Notes: a model not told the origin generated them from the letters alone. 64,000 nucleotides of DNA from Acidobacteriota bacterium (GCA_021810625.1 JAJZIJ010000006.1:1-64000); one strand, 5' to 3'. Positions 26,654-36,643 are shown, counted from the first letter of the stretch. Program-made: numbers and translations.

Positions 26654-28429
26654 CTATTTGTGAATATGGATTTGCAGATGGTTCTGGTAGCACTGTAAAA
26701 CATCGTTCTGCGAAAGGATGCCTTCCAGAAATCCTGACACGGCGCGATTGACGACCGGCAGCACCGGCCAGCGTCGGAAGTACGGCAGCGTTTCGTCGAG
26801 AGCCAGATCAGGATAGAGCAGCGGCGCGCGCTCATCGGGCAACGCATCCTCAATTTGCGCGGCGCTGGCCTGCGAGGCTTTGGCCGCTTCGCTCGCTGTA
26901 AGAACATACCAGCGATGGTTACGACAACGCACCAGCGCCAACTCCACCTTCTGCTTCTTCATCGTCTCCACAATGCTGGCTGGAGCGTCCGTGCCGAAAA
27001 CCACGGGGACATCGGGAGCATGAACAGCGTCCTCGACGCGTAAGGCCGTCTCCTCCCGCGCCTCCTCCATTGAGGGAAGGCTCAGGCCGTCCTGCAACGT
27101 CAACACTTCAAAAATCGGAATCGTCTGCAAGCTTCGGGCGAGCAGGTACGCGATGGTATTGGCCAAAATAACCGGCAGAACGATGGAATAATTTCCGCTG
27201 ACTTCCAGCACCATAAAGACGCTGGTCAGCGGGGCGCGCAGGAACCCGGCAAAGAGCACTCCCATGCCAACCAGCGCGTAGGAGCCGATGGAGCCGGTAA
27301 GATGCGGGAAAAAGATTTTCTCCACGCTGCCCACCGTCCCGCCCAGCATGGCTCCAATGAAGAGTGTGGGCGCAAACATGCCGCCCGGCGTACCACTGGA
27401 GAAGGACAGCGTGGTCGCCAGAATCTTCAAAATCGCCAGCGTCAACAGAATGTGCCAGAGATATTCGCCGTGCATGGCATGGTCGATGACATCGTAGCCC
27501 GGCCCCATCACCTGCGGAAATCCAAAGAATCCAATAGCCCCAACCAGCAATCCGGCGACGGCGGGCTGCCAGACCTGGGTCTTCTTCGGCAGCGTTCGCA
27601 GCCAGGGTCGCAGCCAGGCAAGCAGCCGGGAAAATAGCACCGAGGCCAATCCCCCAGCCACGCCCAACACAGCGTAGGCCAAAAGTTCGCGGTTGTCGCG
27701 GAGGTTGACGCTGGGGATATGGAACATTGGCTCCGACCCCCAGAAAGCGCGCGCGACCACCACGCTGGAAACAGCGGCCAGCACAATGGAACCGAGCACC
27801 GCAGCGCTCCAGCGACCAATGACCTCTTCAATAACAAACAAAATAGCGGAGATGGGAGCATTGAAGGCGGCAGCCAGTCCGGCAGCAGCTCCCACAGGAG
27901 CGAAGAGGCGCAGCCGCTCCCGCGACAGACGCAAATGGCGGCTCACAATGGAGGCCAGCCCTGCTCCGATTTGCAGCGCAGGGTCTTCCGGCCCAAGCGA
28001 ATGTCCAGACCCGATGGCCAGAGCCGCAGTGATGAACTTCCCGATCATGGTGCGAAAGGAAATGTAACCGTTGTAGATGTACAGCGCGGCCTTGGTCTGG
28101 TTGACGCCGCTGCCACGAGCCTGCGGGAAAAAGTATTTGACCAGAATCGCGACCAGCAGACCGACCAGCATGGGGGCAAGGAGCAGACGATATTGGCCGG
28201 GATGTGGAACCGAGCCAAGCAACAGCACTTGCAGCCACTCGATGGAAATGCGGAAGCAGACCACCGACAGGCCGGAGAGGATGCCAATGAAAATCGACAA
28301 CACGAGAAGGAGGCGATTCTCGCGCGTGGGCGCGATCCGCCGAATCTCCTCTTCACTCAAAACGGAGGAGGCATCCATCGGGGATGGCATCGTTGTCGTC
28401 GAAGGCGATTCCATGTCCATTGCATCCAT
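26654..28429 (-). CDS. ClC-type chloride channel/antiporter with C-terminal CBS-like region
   Basis: 591 aa. The ClC core of about ten membrane segments spans about residues 38-440. Filter motifs: GSGVN at 106-110 (canonical GSGIP), GPEDP at 146-150 (canonical GREGP, so the gating glutamate E148 is present) and GGMFAPTLFIG (GxFxP). The cytoplasmic C-terminus (about 465-590) has two CBS-like halves that may sense nucleotides. Likely a proton-coupled chloride or fluoride exchanger, useful for acid tolerance. The TPR gene upstream ends 11 nt before it, so both are one transcript. Confidence 0.92.
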   Translation of the reverse strand: MDAMDMESPSTTTMPSPMDASSVLSEEEIRRIAPTRENRLLLVLSIFIGILSGLSVVCFRISIEWLQVLLLGSVPHPGQYRLLLAPMLVGLLVAILVKYFFPQARGSGVNQTKAALYIYNGYISFRTMIGKFITAALAIGSGHSLGPEDPALQIGAGLASIVSRHLRLSRERLRLFAPVGAAAGLAAAFNAPISAILFVIEEVIGRWSAAVLGSIVLAAVSSVVVARAFWGSEPMFHIPSVNLRDNRELLAYAVLGVAGGLASVLFSRLLAWLRPWLRTLPKKTQVWQPAVAGLLVGAIGFFGFPQVMGPGYDVIDHAMHGEYLWHILLTLAILKILATTLSFSSGTPGGMFAPTLFIGAMLGGTVGSVEKIFFPHLTGSIGSYALVGMGVLFAGFLRAPLTSVFMVLEVSGNYSIVLPVILANTIAYLLARSLQTIPIFEVLTLQDGLSLPSMEEAREETALRVEDAVHAPDVPVVFGTDAPASIVETMKKQKVELALVRCRNHRWYVLTASEAAKASQASAAQIEDALPDERAPLLYPDLALDETLPYFRRWPVLPVVNRAVSGFLEGILSQNDVLQCYQNHLQIHIHK

Positions 28430-28439
28430 TGCGGGGACG

Positions 28440-29669
28440 TTACTCCGTTCTGTTGGGAACAGTGGCTAGTTGCAGAAGCAGCGCGTCATCGCCAGTGGGT
28501 GCGCCGCAACGTTGGTTGGCCCATATCTCGGTCTGGTCGATCAGCGAAGCCAGCGAATCCTGCTTTCGCTGGTCATTGGCCAGTTGCGAAAGATGAAGGG
28601 AGGGAAATGTTTTCCACTCTGAATTTAGAATAGCTAGCGTTGCCGCGTCCTGCGTTGACTGGGCGGCGGTGGACTGCCGCGCGATGCAGACACGGAGGCG
28701 ATGGCGAGCAATGCTTCCATCGGCCAAAAGCCGTTGCGCGCGCTGGCGAGGCGGAAGACTGGGAAGTGTATCCAACGCCTGCATCCGCTGCAATTGATCG
28801 AACCATGCCTCGACAGTAGAGGGATCCTCTGGAGGACTTGAAACCTGACGCGCATGGATGAGGTAACGTTCCAGCGCACGTCGCGCAATCTTATATTCTC
28901 CCAAGGACTCCGCAACCCGACCTTCGCCGAGGAATGCCTGCAACATCTCTGGACTGTTGGATGGGGCATGTTGCTGCGCGCGCTGATAGGCCGTGAGCGC
29001 ATCCTTCAGGAAATGGGCCTGATCGAGCAAGGCGGCAATCTGATTCATTACCGCCGAATTTTCCAGCGCGTTGCCTTCGGCGGTAAGCAATTCCGCCTGC
29101 GCGCGCGTCGGCATGTGCTGCAAAATCAGATATTGGGCCAGCTCCAGTCGGACTTCGCGACGGCGCAATACGCCCTCGTCCAGCCAGTCGCCATTCAGCG
29201 CCGCTTGATACAAGGCAATCGCCTCTGCCGGATCGTTTTTCCTGACCGCGAGGCGCGCCATGCGCAGATTCAGAAGACCGTCTCCCGGCTTCGCCTCCAG
29301 CAGCGTGGAGTAGTAGGCATACGCTTCGTCGATTCGTCCGGCATCGGCCAACGCCTGCGCCAGGGCCAGTTCATAGGCGCGATTGCCAGAGGACAGGGTG
29401 AGCGCAGAACGAAATGCCTCAACCGCATCTTGCGCGCGTCCGGTGGCCAAATCCTGCTGCCCCCGCGCAAACCAGCGCGACTCCAGCACCTGCCGATGAG
29501 CGCGAAAGGAATAAAAAAAGAAATACGTCACAACCGCAAGCGCCAGCGTGATCCCCGCCAGACTCAGGAGAGCCGCAGCATCCTGCAAAATGAGTCTGCG
29601 TCGTCGGCCACGTTGTCTTGCGTCGAGCGAATTTCCGCCTAATCGGTGAAGCGCTTCTGCCAATCCCAT
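28440..29669 (-). CDS. Membrane-anchored TPR protein
   Basis: 409 aa from the ATG at 29669. A basic N-terminus (RQRGRRRR) precedes one transmembrane helix (about residues 33-53, ALLSLAGITLALAVVTYFFF), placing the rest outside the cytoplasm. Several TPR pairs follow between about 65 and 290 (ARGQQDLATGRAQDAVEAFR, RIDEAYAYYSTLLEAKPGDG). The C-terminal quarter has no recognised motif. It is probably a scaffold for envelope proteins. It lies 10 nt upstream of the ClC gene on the same strand. Confidence 0.8.
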   Translation of the reverse strand: MGLAEALHRLGGNSLDARQRGRRRRLILQDAAALLSLAGITLALAVVTYFFFYSFRAHRQVLESRWFARGQQDLATGRAQDAVEAFRSALTLSSGNRAYELALAQALADAGRIDEAYAYYSTLLEAKPGDGLLNLRMARLAVRKNDPAEAIALYQAALNGDWLDEGVLRRREVRLELAQYLILQHMPTRAQAELLTAEGNALENSAVMNQIAALLDQAHFLKDALTAYQRAQQHAPSNSPEMLQAFLGEGRVAESLGEYKIARRALERYLIHARQVSSPPEDPSTVEAWFDQLQRMQALDTLPSLPPRQRAQRLLADGSIARHRLRVCIARQSTAAQSTQDAATLAILNSEWKTFPSLHLSQLANDQRKQDSLASLIDQTEIWANQRCGAPTGDDALLLQLATVPNRTE

Positions 29670-29736
29670 CCATAGCCATCATAAAGCTCAAATAGAAAAG
29701 CATCCATCCTGTACTACTGTACGCCTGCATCCTGCC

Positions 29737-29789
29737 AGAAATGTTTTTGCTGAATCTGCTTCCAAATCCAGATATGGATCGTCTACCAC
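29737..29789 (+). repeat. Second dispersed element, copy B
   Basis: 46 of 53 bases match 24756-24808. It lies in the 307-nt divergent gap between the TPR gene (start 29669) and the small membrane protein gene at 29977. No other signal is obvious in that gap. Confidence 0.6.
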
Positions 29790-29976
29790 TTGTGCTGCTC
29801 CGTTGGAATATGGGAATGTGAGTGTGTGTTCCCGGATGCCGGGAGCGCCCTTTTGGCGTGAATGATGCGAATATAAGATAAACTGGTTGGGCCGTGCGTA
29901 GCGCAACGATGGATTCCCTGAAAGATAGATGCTCATAATTCAGAAAAATTGCAGTACAGCAGGAAATGCACCCGAA

Positions 29977-30363
29977 ATGGGTTCGGCCCCGCGTCGCCCC
30001 CCACGCTACTGGAGCGGGTTGAGCGTCGGCTGGTTTGTTCTTGCCTTGGCCATTTTCTATTGGGGGCTGCACTATCGGTTACAACAGTATGAATCGGCTC
30101 GGATGAACGGCGGCGCAATTCCCGTGGCGAAAATGTGGCTGGGGGAGCGTAGCCACGCATCCACAACTGCAGTTGTCCACACGGAACGCGGCGGGCCGCT
30201 GTTTCCCGTCATCGTTGCAAGCCTCGGCCTGCTGCTGTGCCTGGGCTTGCGCGTGATGCCCACCCGTGGATTTCTTTTCCGACAGAGTGGGGTTCACCCC
30301 CCGTTATGGGGGCATGGTCATGCTCTTTTTTCCCGTCCGCCACCCTCTCTCGTCTGCTTATGA
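29977..30363 (+). CDS. Small two-helix membrane protein, unknown function
   Basis: 128 aa from the ATG at 29977, preceded by AGGAAA; an in-frame ATG at 29929 is possible but has no ribosome-binding site. Two hydrophobic segments (about 15-33, VGWFVLALAIFYWGLHY, and about 78-94, LFPVIVASLGLLLCLGL) enclose a hydrophilic loop. The C-terminus is proline-rich. I do not recognise it. The RND adaptor gene begins 117 nt downstream on the same strand, so a link to export is possible but unproven. Confidence 0.5.
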   Translation: MGSAPRRPPRYWSGLSVGWFVLALAIFYWGLHYRLQQYESARMNGGAIPVAKMWLGERSHASTTAVVHTERGGPLFPVIVASLGLLLCLGLRVMPTRGFLFRQSGVHPPLWGHGHALFSRPPPSLVCL

Positions 30364-30480
30364 TCTTCCGCGCAGGATTGCAACCTACTGTATCCAACGC
30401 AGTGCGTGGATGCAGTTCGGCGCGTCGTTTCCATATTGCTACATGATTCCGTGCCACCACGCACGATAGGGACGTTCTCG

Positions 30481-31749
30481 ATGGGTGCTTCCAAGCGTAA
30501 ATTTCTGATTGCGATAATTGTCATTGTCCTGCTCGCCGGTTTTTGGATCTGGCACGACCGGGAAAAAGAGAATGCAGCAAAACGTGCCTCGAATGCCATT
30601 GGCCCACCTTCTGCTGCCGTGTCTGTGGTTCGCAGACTACCTGCGGTCTCCAGCGTCACGGTTCCTGGCGTCTTTCAGGCGTACCAAGACGTTCTGGTTG
30701 ATGCCAAGGTCTCCGGCTACGTCAAGCAGATCAACGTCGATATCGGCGATATCGTCCACACGGGAGAGGTGCTGGCGGTTCTGGAAGTTCCAGAGTTGAA
30801 GGCGCAGGTTGAAGCCACGAAAGCGGCCATTACGCGCGACAAGGCCGAGACGCGGCGGACACAAAATGATGTATATCGCGCCAAAGCGCTCCATACGGCG
30901 CTCCATTTGGAGTACGTCCGATTGGTGGGAGCTGCGGCAACCCGTCCGGGCTTGATTGCACAACAGGAATTGGATGACGCGCAGGCCAAGGATCTTTCGT
31001 CCGAGGCGCAAATTGACGCGGCCAAGTCGAGCCACGATGCCGCGCTGGAGAAATTGAGCGAGGATCAATCGGAGTTGCAGCATTACCAGGCGCTGTTTGC
31101 CTACACCTTTGTTCGCGCTCCCTTTGATGGAGTGGTCACTTTCCGCTATGCCGATACTGGCGCGCTGCTTGCTGCGGGCACCAGTGAGGACACGAGCGCG
31201 CTGCCGTTGGTTCGTCTGGCGCAAAGCGGCCTGCTGCGTCTGCGTATGCCCGTTCCAGAGTCGGCGGCAAACTATATGCGCATCGGTGGCGCGGCGACAG
31301 TGCAGGTGCAGGCCACCGGGGAGTTGATCCACACCAAGATCGTCCGCTTCACCCGCTCGATGGATCGCAACACGCGCACCATGCTGACGGAGGTGGACAT
31401 TCCCAATAGAGACCTCCATCTGGCGCCGGGCATGTATGCCAACACCACTTTCCCACTCGTGGATCACAGTCATGCGCTCTCGGTTCCCATTGATGCCATT
31501 GTGGAAGGCGACAATCCCTATGTGCTGGCGCTCGACAAACAGAATCGCGTGATGAAGCGGTCGGTCGTGCTGGGCATTCAAGGGCCGAATCGCTATGAAA
31601 TCGTCAGCGGCGTCAATGAAGGGGATCTCGTGATTGTCGGCAACCAGGCCAACTATCAGCCCGGCGAGGTCGTCACGCCGAGTCCAACGGATACCACGCT
31701 CATCGAGTTCAAGCAAACCCAGAACAACACGCAGGGAGGCACCAAGTAG
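30481..31749 (+). CDS. RND efflux periplasmic adaptor (MexA/AcrA-type membrane fusion protein)
   Basis: 422 aa from the ATG at 30481; the frame upstream to 30406 is dropped because the signal anchor starts here (ASKRKFLIAIIVIVLLAGF). Order: N-terminal membrane anchor, lipoyl half (GYVKQINVDIGDIVHTGEV), long coiled-coil hairpin (about 115-205), second lipoyl half (FVRAPFDGVVTFRYADTG) and beta-barrel/membrane-proximal domain. It bridges the inner-membrane pump and the outer-membrane channel. Its stop codon abuts the permease start, the first of three genes in one operon. Confidence 0.93.
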   Translation: MGASKRKFLIAIIVIVLLAGFWIWHDREKENAAKRASNAIGPPSAAVSVVRRLPAVSSVTVPGVFQAYQDVLVDAKVSGYVKQINVDIGDIVHTGEVLAVLEVPELKAQVEATKAAITRDKAETRRTQNDVYRAKALHTALHLEYVRLVGAAATRPGLIAQQELDDAQAKDLSSEAQIDAAKSSHDAALEKLSEDQSELQHYQALFAYTFVRAPFDGVVTFRYADTGALLAAGTSEDTSALPLVRLAQSGLLRLRMPVPESAANYMRIGGAATVQVQATGELIHTKIVRFTRSMDRNTRTMLTEVDIPNRDLHLAPGMYANTTFPLVDHSHALSVPIDAIVEGDNPYVLALDKQNRVMKRSVVLGIQGPNRYEIVSGVNEGDLVIVGNQANYQPGEVVTPSPTDTTLIEFKQTQNNTQGGTK

Positions 31750-34700
31750 ATGTCTTCGTTTGCGATTAAATACCCATTTTTCATCTTGATGGCCTGCATG
31801 TTCATTGTGGTTGTGGGCACGGTCAACCTGCTCAGTATGCCGGTGGATATGTTTCCGGCAGTCAAGATTCCCGTTGTTGTTGTGGCCACCTTCTACTCTG
31901 GAATGCCGCCTGAGCAGATGGAAGCAGATATCACCAACACCTTCGAGCGCTTTTTTACGCTGGGCAGCAACATTGAACACATCGAATCCCGCTCCATGAC
32001 GGGTGTCAGCCTGATTAAGGTTTACTTTCAGCCGGGCACCGATCCCAATGCCGATGTCAGTAACATCTCCAACCTGGCGATGGCCGACTTGCGAAGATTG
32101 CCGCTGGGAACCTTTCCGCCCGTGGTGCTGTCGTTCGATGCTGCCAATCTCCCCGTCTGCCTGATTACGGTGGAAGGCCAGGGGTTGAATCAAGAAAAGC
32201 TAAAAGATTACGCGATGTTTGAGGTTCGCGACCAGGTCGCCAACGTCAGCGGCGCGTCGGTTCCACAGCCGTATGGCGGAACGTATCGCCAGATTATGGT
32301 CTACGTCGATCCGCTGAAGCTGGAAGCGAGCGGTCTGAGCGTCGATGACGTTTATCAGGCCGTGAATCAATCCAACCTCATTCTGCCCGCTGGCGACGTC
32401 CGCATTGGCCCCAAGGATTACAACATCTACGCAAATAGCCAGGTTATCAAAGGCAGCGATGCAAACTATATTCCTTTGAAGACCTCCGGCAACTCCTCCA
32501 TTCTGGTGGGCGATGTTGGCCACGCCGTGGACGGCGGACAACTGCAATACAACGTCGTGCGCGTGGATGGGCAGCATTCCGTTTATCTGCCGATTTTCAA
32601 ACAAGGCGGCGGCAGCAACACGATCACGATTGTGAATGGCATACGTGATCGCGTGAAACATCTTCTGGACGTCCCCCCACAATTGAAGGCAAAGGTCGTC
32701 TTCGACCAATCCGAATTTGTTAAATTGGCGATCGCAAACGTAATCCATGAGGGCGGCATCGGCCTGATCCTGACCGGCCTGATGATCCTGCTGTTTCTGG
32801 GGAACGTGCGGGCAACCGTGTCGGTTATGTTGTCGATCCCCATTTCGGTGCTCACGGCCTTTCTGTTGCTCAATGCGACCGGCAATACGGTCAATACAAT
32901 GGTGCTGGGCGGTTTGGCGCTGGCCCTGTCGCGATTGATCGACAACTCGGTCGTGGTGCTGGAAAATATCTTCCGCCACATGGAGATGGGTGAGCCTCCC
33001 ATTGTCGCCGCCGAACAAGGCGGCAATGAGGTCGCGCTGGCGGTGTTGGCGGCCACAGTCAGTACGTCGATTGTCTTCTTCCCTGTGGTTTTGTTGGTGG
33101 GCGTCAGTAAATATCTCTTCTCTGCGCTCGCTCTGGCCGTGGTCTTGGCCTTGATGGCCTCCTACATGGTTGCCATGACCGTCGTGCCACTCTTTTGCGC
33201 CAAGTTTATTGAGTTCACCGGGCACGCCAGTCATGAACATGAAGGAGAATCGGCTGCGGAAATTCATGATCGAGTCGAGCAGGAGCAGCAGGAGCAGCAG
33301 GAGCGCGCCAGCCATCCCGTCAAACTATCCCCTTTCCAATATGTGTTCACAAAATTCAACGCAGGCTTCCACTCAATTCAGAAAAAATATGACGGAGCCA
33401 TCCTGTATTGCCTGGATCGTCCAGTTCCCGTGGTTCTGGCCTTCTCCGCCTTCGTTGTCTTCAGCTTTGCGCTCTATCCGCTTTTGGGCGTGGCATTTTT
33501 TCCGCGCACCGATCCCGGCCAGTTTGTCATCATGTTCAAAGCTCCTGCCGGCTCTCGTATCGAGTTGACCGACCAGATTGCCGCGCGCATTGAAAACGTT
33601 GTTCGCCAGGAGGTTCGCCCCTCGGATTTGAACATGATCGTCTCCAATATCGGCGTGTATCCCGATCTGTCCGCGATCTACACGACAAACACGGCAATGG
33701 ATAACGGCGTGGTGCAGGTCAGCTTGAAGGAAGATCACAAGATTGGCAGCTATGCGTACATGCAGCGCGTCCGCACCCGGCTGCGTAAAGAGGTTCCAGA
33801 GGTACAGGCATTTTTCCAGGCTGGCGGATTGGTGGATTCCATCGTCAATCAGGGCAAGCCTGCTCCGTTCGACATCCGTATCAGCACCATGAGCTTCCGA
33901 GACGGCAACAAAATCGCACAGGAGATTGCCACCAAGATTCGCGGGGTTCGCGGAGTAAGCGATGTCCTGATTCCACAAAGCATTGACTATCCTGGGTTGC
34001 AGTTGAATGTGGATCGCCAGCGTGCCGCGATCCTGGGCTTGACCGAGGAAAATGTGGTGAATGGTGTCATCACCGCGCTCACCTCCAACGGCCAGATTGC
34101 GCCGACCTACTGGATTGACCCAAAGAGCGGCAACAACTACATGCTGACCGTGCAGTACTACGACAGTCAGATTCAATCCATCAAGGACTTCAAGGAGATT
34201 CCATTACGCTCCCGGCGACCTCCAGAGTCGCCCTCCCTGCGCAACGCGGATCCCGATAATGGAACTAAGGGCATTCCGCATGACAATATCACGCCGCTGG
34301 AGGCCGTGGCCGATGTTAAATACATCAACACGCCAACGGTGGTGGATCATTATCAGTTGCGCCGCGTCTTTGATGTCTACGTGATGCCAAAGACGGAAGA
34401 CCTTGGCGGTGTCGGCAAGAGGATCAATAAGGTGCTCGACGGCATTCATCCGCCGCATGGCACGCTCGTCAGCGTTGCAGGCGCCATCAACGATATGAAC
34501 AGTTCTTTCCACAGCTTTGCCATTGGATTGATCCTCTCCGTCGTGCTGGTCTATCTGGTATTGATGGCGCAGTTCGCGTCCTTTTCTGATCCATTCGTTA
34601 TTCTGCTTGCCGTTCCACCTGGACTTTCCGGGGTGCTGCTGTTTTTGTTGGTGACAGGCACCAGCATTAACATCATGTCGCTGATGGGTGTTTTGATGAT

Positions 34701-35052
34701 GACCGGAATTGTGGTCTCCGACAGCATCCTGATTGTTGATTTCGTCGGCATACAGCGCGCCGAGGGCAAGCCGCTCAAGGTGGCGCTGGCCGAAGCCTGT
34801 AAAGTGCGCCTGCGTCCCATTATGATGACAACCCTGGCCACCGCGCTGGGCATGATTCCAATGGCCCTCGGCGTGGAAGCGGGCAGCGAACAGTATGCTC
34901 CTCTGGCCCGCGCCATTCTGGGCGGCCTGACGGTTTCCGGCATCGTCACGGTCTTCCTGGTGCCCACGGCCTACTTTCTGATCCATCGCAACCATGAGAA
35001 ATCGGGAGAGATGCACGATCAGCAACATCCGAATCTGGAGGCACGCGCATGA
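31750..35052 (+). CDS. RND-family efflux permease (HAE1-like)
   Basis: 1100 aa, twelve transmembrane helices in the usual two halves with two large periplasmic loops. TM4 reads ALALSRLIDNSVVVLENI, so the first proton-relay aspartate of AcrB (D407) is kept but the second (D408) is Asn. TM10 has GIVVSDSILIVDF, with Ser where AcrB has K940. A cytoplasmic insert after TM6 (about residues 494-520) is His/Glu/Gln-rich. The start is the ATG directly after the adaptor stop; the end overlaps the outer-membrane gene by 4 nt. Likely exports hydrophobic or toxic compounds; substrate unknown. Confidence 0.93.
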   Translation: MSSFAIKYPFFILMACMFIVVVGTVNLLSMPVDMFPAVKIPVVVVATFYSGMPPEQMEADITNTFERFFTLGSNIEHIESRSMTGVSLIKVYFQPGTDPNADVSNISNLAMADLRRLPLGTFPPVVLSFDAANLPVCLITVEGQGLNQEKLKDYAMFEVRDQVANVSGASVPQPYGGTYRQIMVYVDPLKLEASGLSVDDVYQAVNQSNLILPAGDVRIGPKDYNIYANSQVIKGSDANYIPLKTSGNSSILVGDVGHAVDGGQLQYNVVRVDGQHSVYLPIFKQGGGSNTITIVNGIRDRVKHLLDVPPQLKAKVVFDQSEFVKLAIANVIHEGGIGLILTGLMILLFLGNVRATVSVMLSIPISVLTAFLLLNATGNTVNTMVLGGLALALSRLIDNSVVVLENIFRHMEMGEPPIVAAEQGGNEVALAVLAATVSTSIVFFPVVLLVGVSKYLFSALALAVVLALMASYMVAMTVVPLFCAKFIEFTGHASHEHEGESAAEIHDRVEQEQQEQQERASHPVKLSPFQYVFTKFNAGFHSIQKKYDGAILYCLDRPVPVVLAFSAFVVFSFALYPLLGVAFFPRTDPGQFVIMFKAPAGSRIELTDQIAARIENVVRQEVRPSDLNMIVSNIGVYPDLSAIYTTNTAMDNGVVQVSLKEDHKIGSYAYMQRVRTRLRKEVPEVQAFFQAGGLVDSIVNQGKPAPFDIRISTMSFRDGNKIAQEIATKIRGVRGVSDVLIPQSIDYPGLQLNVDRQRAAILGLTEENVVNGVITALTSNGQIAPTYWIDPKSGNNYMLTVQYYDSQIQSIKDFKEIPLRSRRPPESPSLRNADPDNGTKGIPHDNITPLEAVADVKYINTPTVVDHYQLRRVFDVYVMPKTEDLGGVGKRINKVLDGIHPPHGTLVSVAGAINDMNSSFHSFAIGLILSVVLVYLVLMAQFASFSDPFVILLAVPPGLSGVLLFLLVTGTSINIMSLMGVLMMTGIVVSDSILIVDFVGIQRAEGKPLKVALAEACKVRLRPIMMTTLATALGMIPMALGVEAGSEQYAPLARAILGGLTVSGIVTVFLVPTAYFLIHRNHEKSGEMHDQQHPNLEARA

Positions 35053-36584
35053 TGAGAGCAATCCCTGATCGTAAAACCTCTATTATCTGGCTGGCCGGGT
35101 GTGTCGGCGTGGCTCTCAGTTGTTCTGCTCCATCCGCAGGCGCGCAAAAAACCAGCGCGCCGCAGTTGGTCGATGCGCCTTCCGCTGTATTGTTGGCGAA
35201 AAATCTTCAGCAGGAGCAACAGCGCGCCAACCCCGTCGGCACATCCATAAGCAACACGGCAACGAATGCAGGGAGCGCGTCCTCGTCGTCCGCTCCCAAT
35301 GGATACTCCACGCCAAATACCCCCACAGCGTTAACGTTGCCTGACATATCAGGACAGCCAATCACCCTGACCCGCCAGCAGGCGGAGCAGATTGCCATCA
35401 AGAACAACCCACGCATCAGCGCCAGCAAATTGATTGCGCTTGCCCAGCACCAGGCATATCGCGCAACGCGCTCGCAGTATCTGCCACAGTTCTACGGCGG
35501 AATGGTTGGCGAGAAGGCGGACACTGGCAGCCGTGACACCATTGATAACTTGCGCGCGACGCGCCTGATTACCCACGCGGGCGGCGGCGTGACCATGCAT
35601 CAACTCATCACGGACTTTGGCCACACCTCCAACCTGATCGCCTCTTCCAAGTTGTACGAGAAGGCCCAGAACTCTCATGCGATGGCCACAGAACTGGACA
35701 TCGTATTGGTCACAGACCAGGTTTTTTACAACATGCTGGAGGCAGAGGCGCTGGTGAAGACCGCGCAGCAGACGGTGGAGACGCGCCAGAATACACAGGA
35801 TTTGATCTCGGAGCTTACCAGGAACAAGCTGCGTTCCGACATTGATCTGGCCTTTGCCAACCAGGACCTTGCGCGGGCGCAGCTTCTACTGCTCGATGCG
35901 CGCGACGAATATCTGAAGGATTTGGATGCCTTGTCTGCCGTTCTGGGATACGACCATCCCCAGAATTATCACCTGGTGGATGACAGCGCAACGCCGCCGC
36001 TGCCCGCGCCCGATGTCGATGCGCTGGTCAAGCTGGCGCTGCAACAGCGCCCGGATTTGATGGCGCTCGATTACAACCAGAAGGCCGCCAGCAAGTTTAG
36101 CCGCGCGCAGCATGAGCAACTGCTCCCCACCATCAACACCGACGGCATCTTTGGTGGCACGCCGGTTCGTACCGACCAATACTTCAACAGCAATTGGTTT
36201 GGGGCGATTGGCGTAAACCTGAGTGTTCCCATCTTCAATGGATTTTTATATACGGCAGAGGCCTCCGAGGCATCGCAGCAAGCCAAGGCGGCCAAGGAGC
36301 GACTGCGCGATCTGCGCGACCGCGTGGTGCGCAACGTAAACGATGCCTGGCTGGAGACCAACACCTCCTACGAAAAGATTGGCGTGACGGAAAAACTGGT
36401 GGAGGCGGCCAATCTTGGACTCGACCTGGCGCAGGCGCGTTACAAGCTCGGCCTCAGCTCCATTGTTGAATTGAGCCAGTCGCAGTTGCAGCAGACGCAG
36501 GCGGCCATCCAGAACATCAACGCCCGCTATGAATATGAGCTGTCCCTGTCCGCGCTGAACTATCAGATTGGCAACATGCCATAA
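35049..36584 (+). CDS. TolC-family outer-membrane efflux channel
   Basis: 511 aa from the ATG at 35049, which overlaps the permease stop (ATGA). A signal peptide (about 1-33, IIWLAGCVGVALSCSAPSAGA) and a low-complexity Ser/Asn-rich linker precede two outer-membrane efflux repeats (about 100-295 and 310-510) of long helices, e.g. ALVKTAQQTVETRQNTQDLI and YKLGLSSIVELSQSQLQQ, the latter a TolC signature. It forms the exit duct of the tripartite pump. A terminator follows at 36611. Confidence 0.92.
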   Translation: MMRAIPDRKTSIIWLAGCVGVALSCSAPSAGAQKTSAPQLVDAPSAVLLAKNLQQEQQRANPVGTSISNTATNAGSASSSSAPNGYSTPNTPTALTLPDISGQPITLTRQQAEQIAIKNNPRISASKLIALAQHQAYRATRSQYLPQFYGGMVGEKADTGSRDTIDNLRATRLITHAGGGVTMHQLITDFGHTSNLIASSKLYEKAQNSHAMATELDIVLVTDQVFYNMLEAEALVKTAQQTVETRQNTQDLISELTRNKLRSDIDLAFANQDLARAQLLLLDARDEYLKDLDALSAVLGYDHPQNYHLVDDSATPPLPAPDVDALVKLALQQRPDLMALDYNQKAASKFSRAQHEQLLPTINTDGIFGGTPVRTDQYFNSNWFGAIGVNLSVPIFNGFLYTAEASEASQQAKAAKERLRDLRDRVVRNVNDAWLETNTSYEKIGVTEKLVEAANLGLDLAQARYKLGLSSIVELSQSQLQQTQAAIQNINARYEYELSLSALNYQIGNMP

Positions 36585-36610
36585 CCATCCAGAGAGACAT
36601 TTTCCTTGGG

Positions 36611-36643
36611 GGGCCGTCCAGCATTGGATGGCCCTCAATTTTT
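36611..36643 (+). terminator. Rho-independent terminator of the RND operon
   Basis: GGGCCGTCCA (36611-36620) pairs with TGGATGGCCC (36625-36634) with one G-U pair and a GCAT loop, followed by TCAATTTTTA. It is 26 nt after the TolC-family stop codon. Confidence 0.8.

Noticed and set aside
30637-32193. Open frame of 518 codons opposite the RND adaptor and permease
   Set aside because: Shadow of two well-supported genes, spanning their junction.
32200-33315. Open frame of 371 codons opposite the RND permease
   Set aside because: Antisense shadow; no ribosome-binding site or recognisable family.
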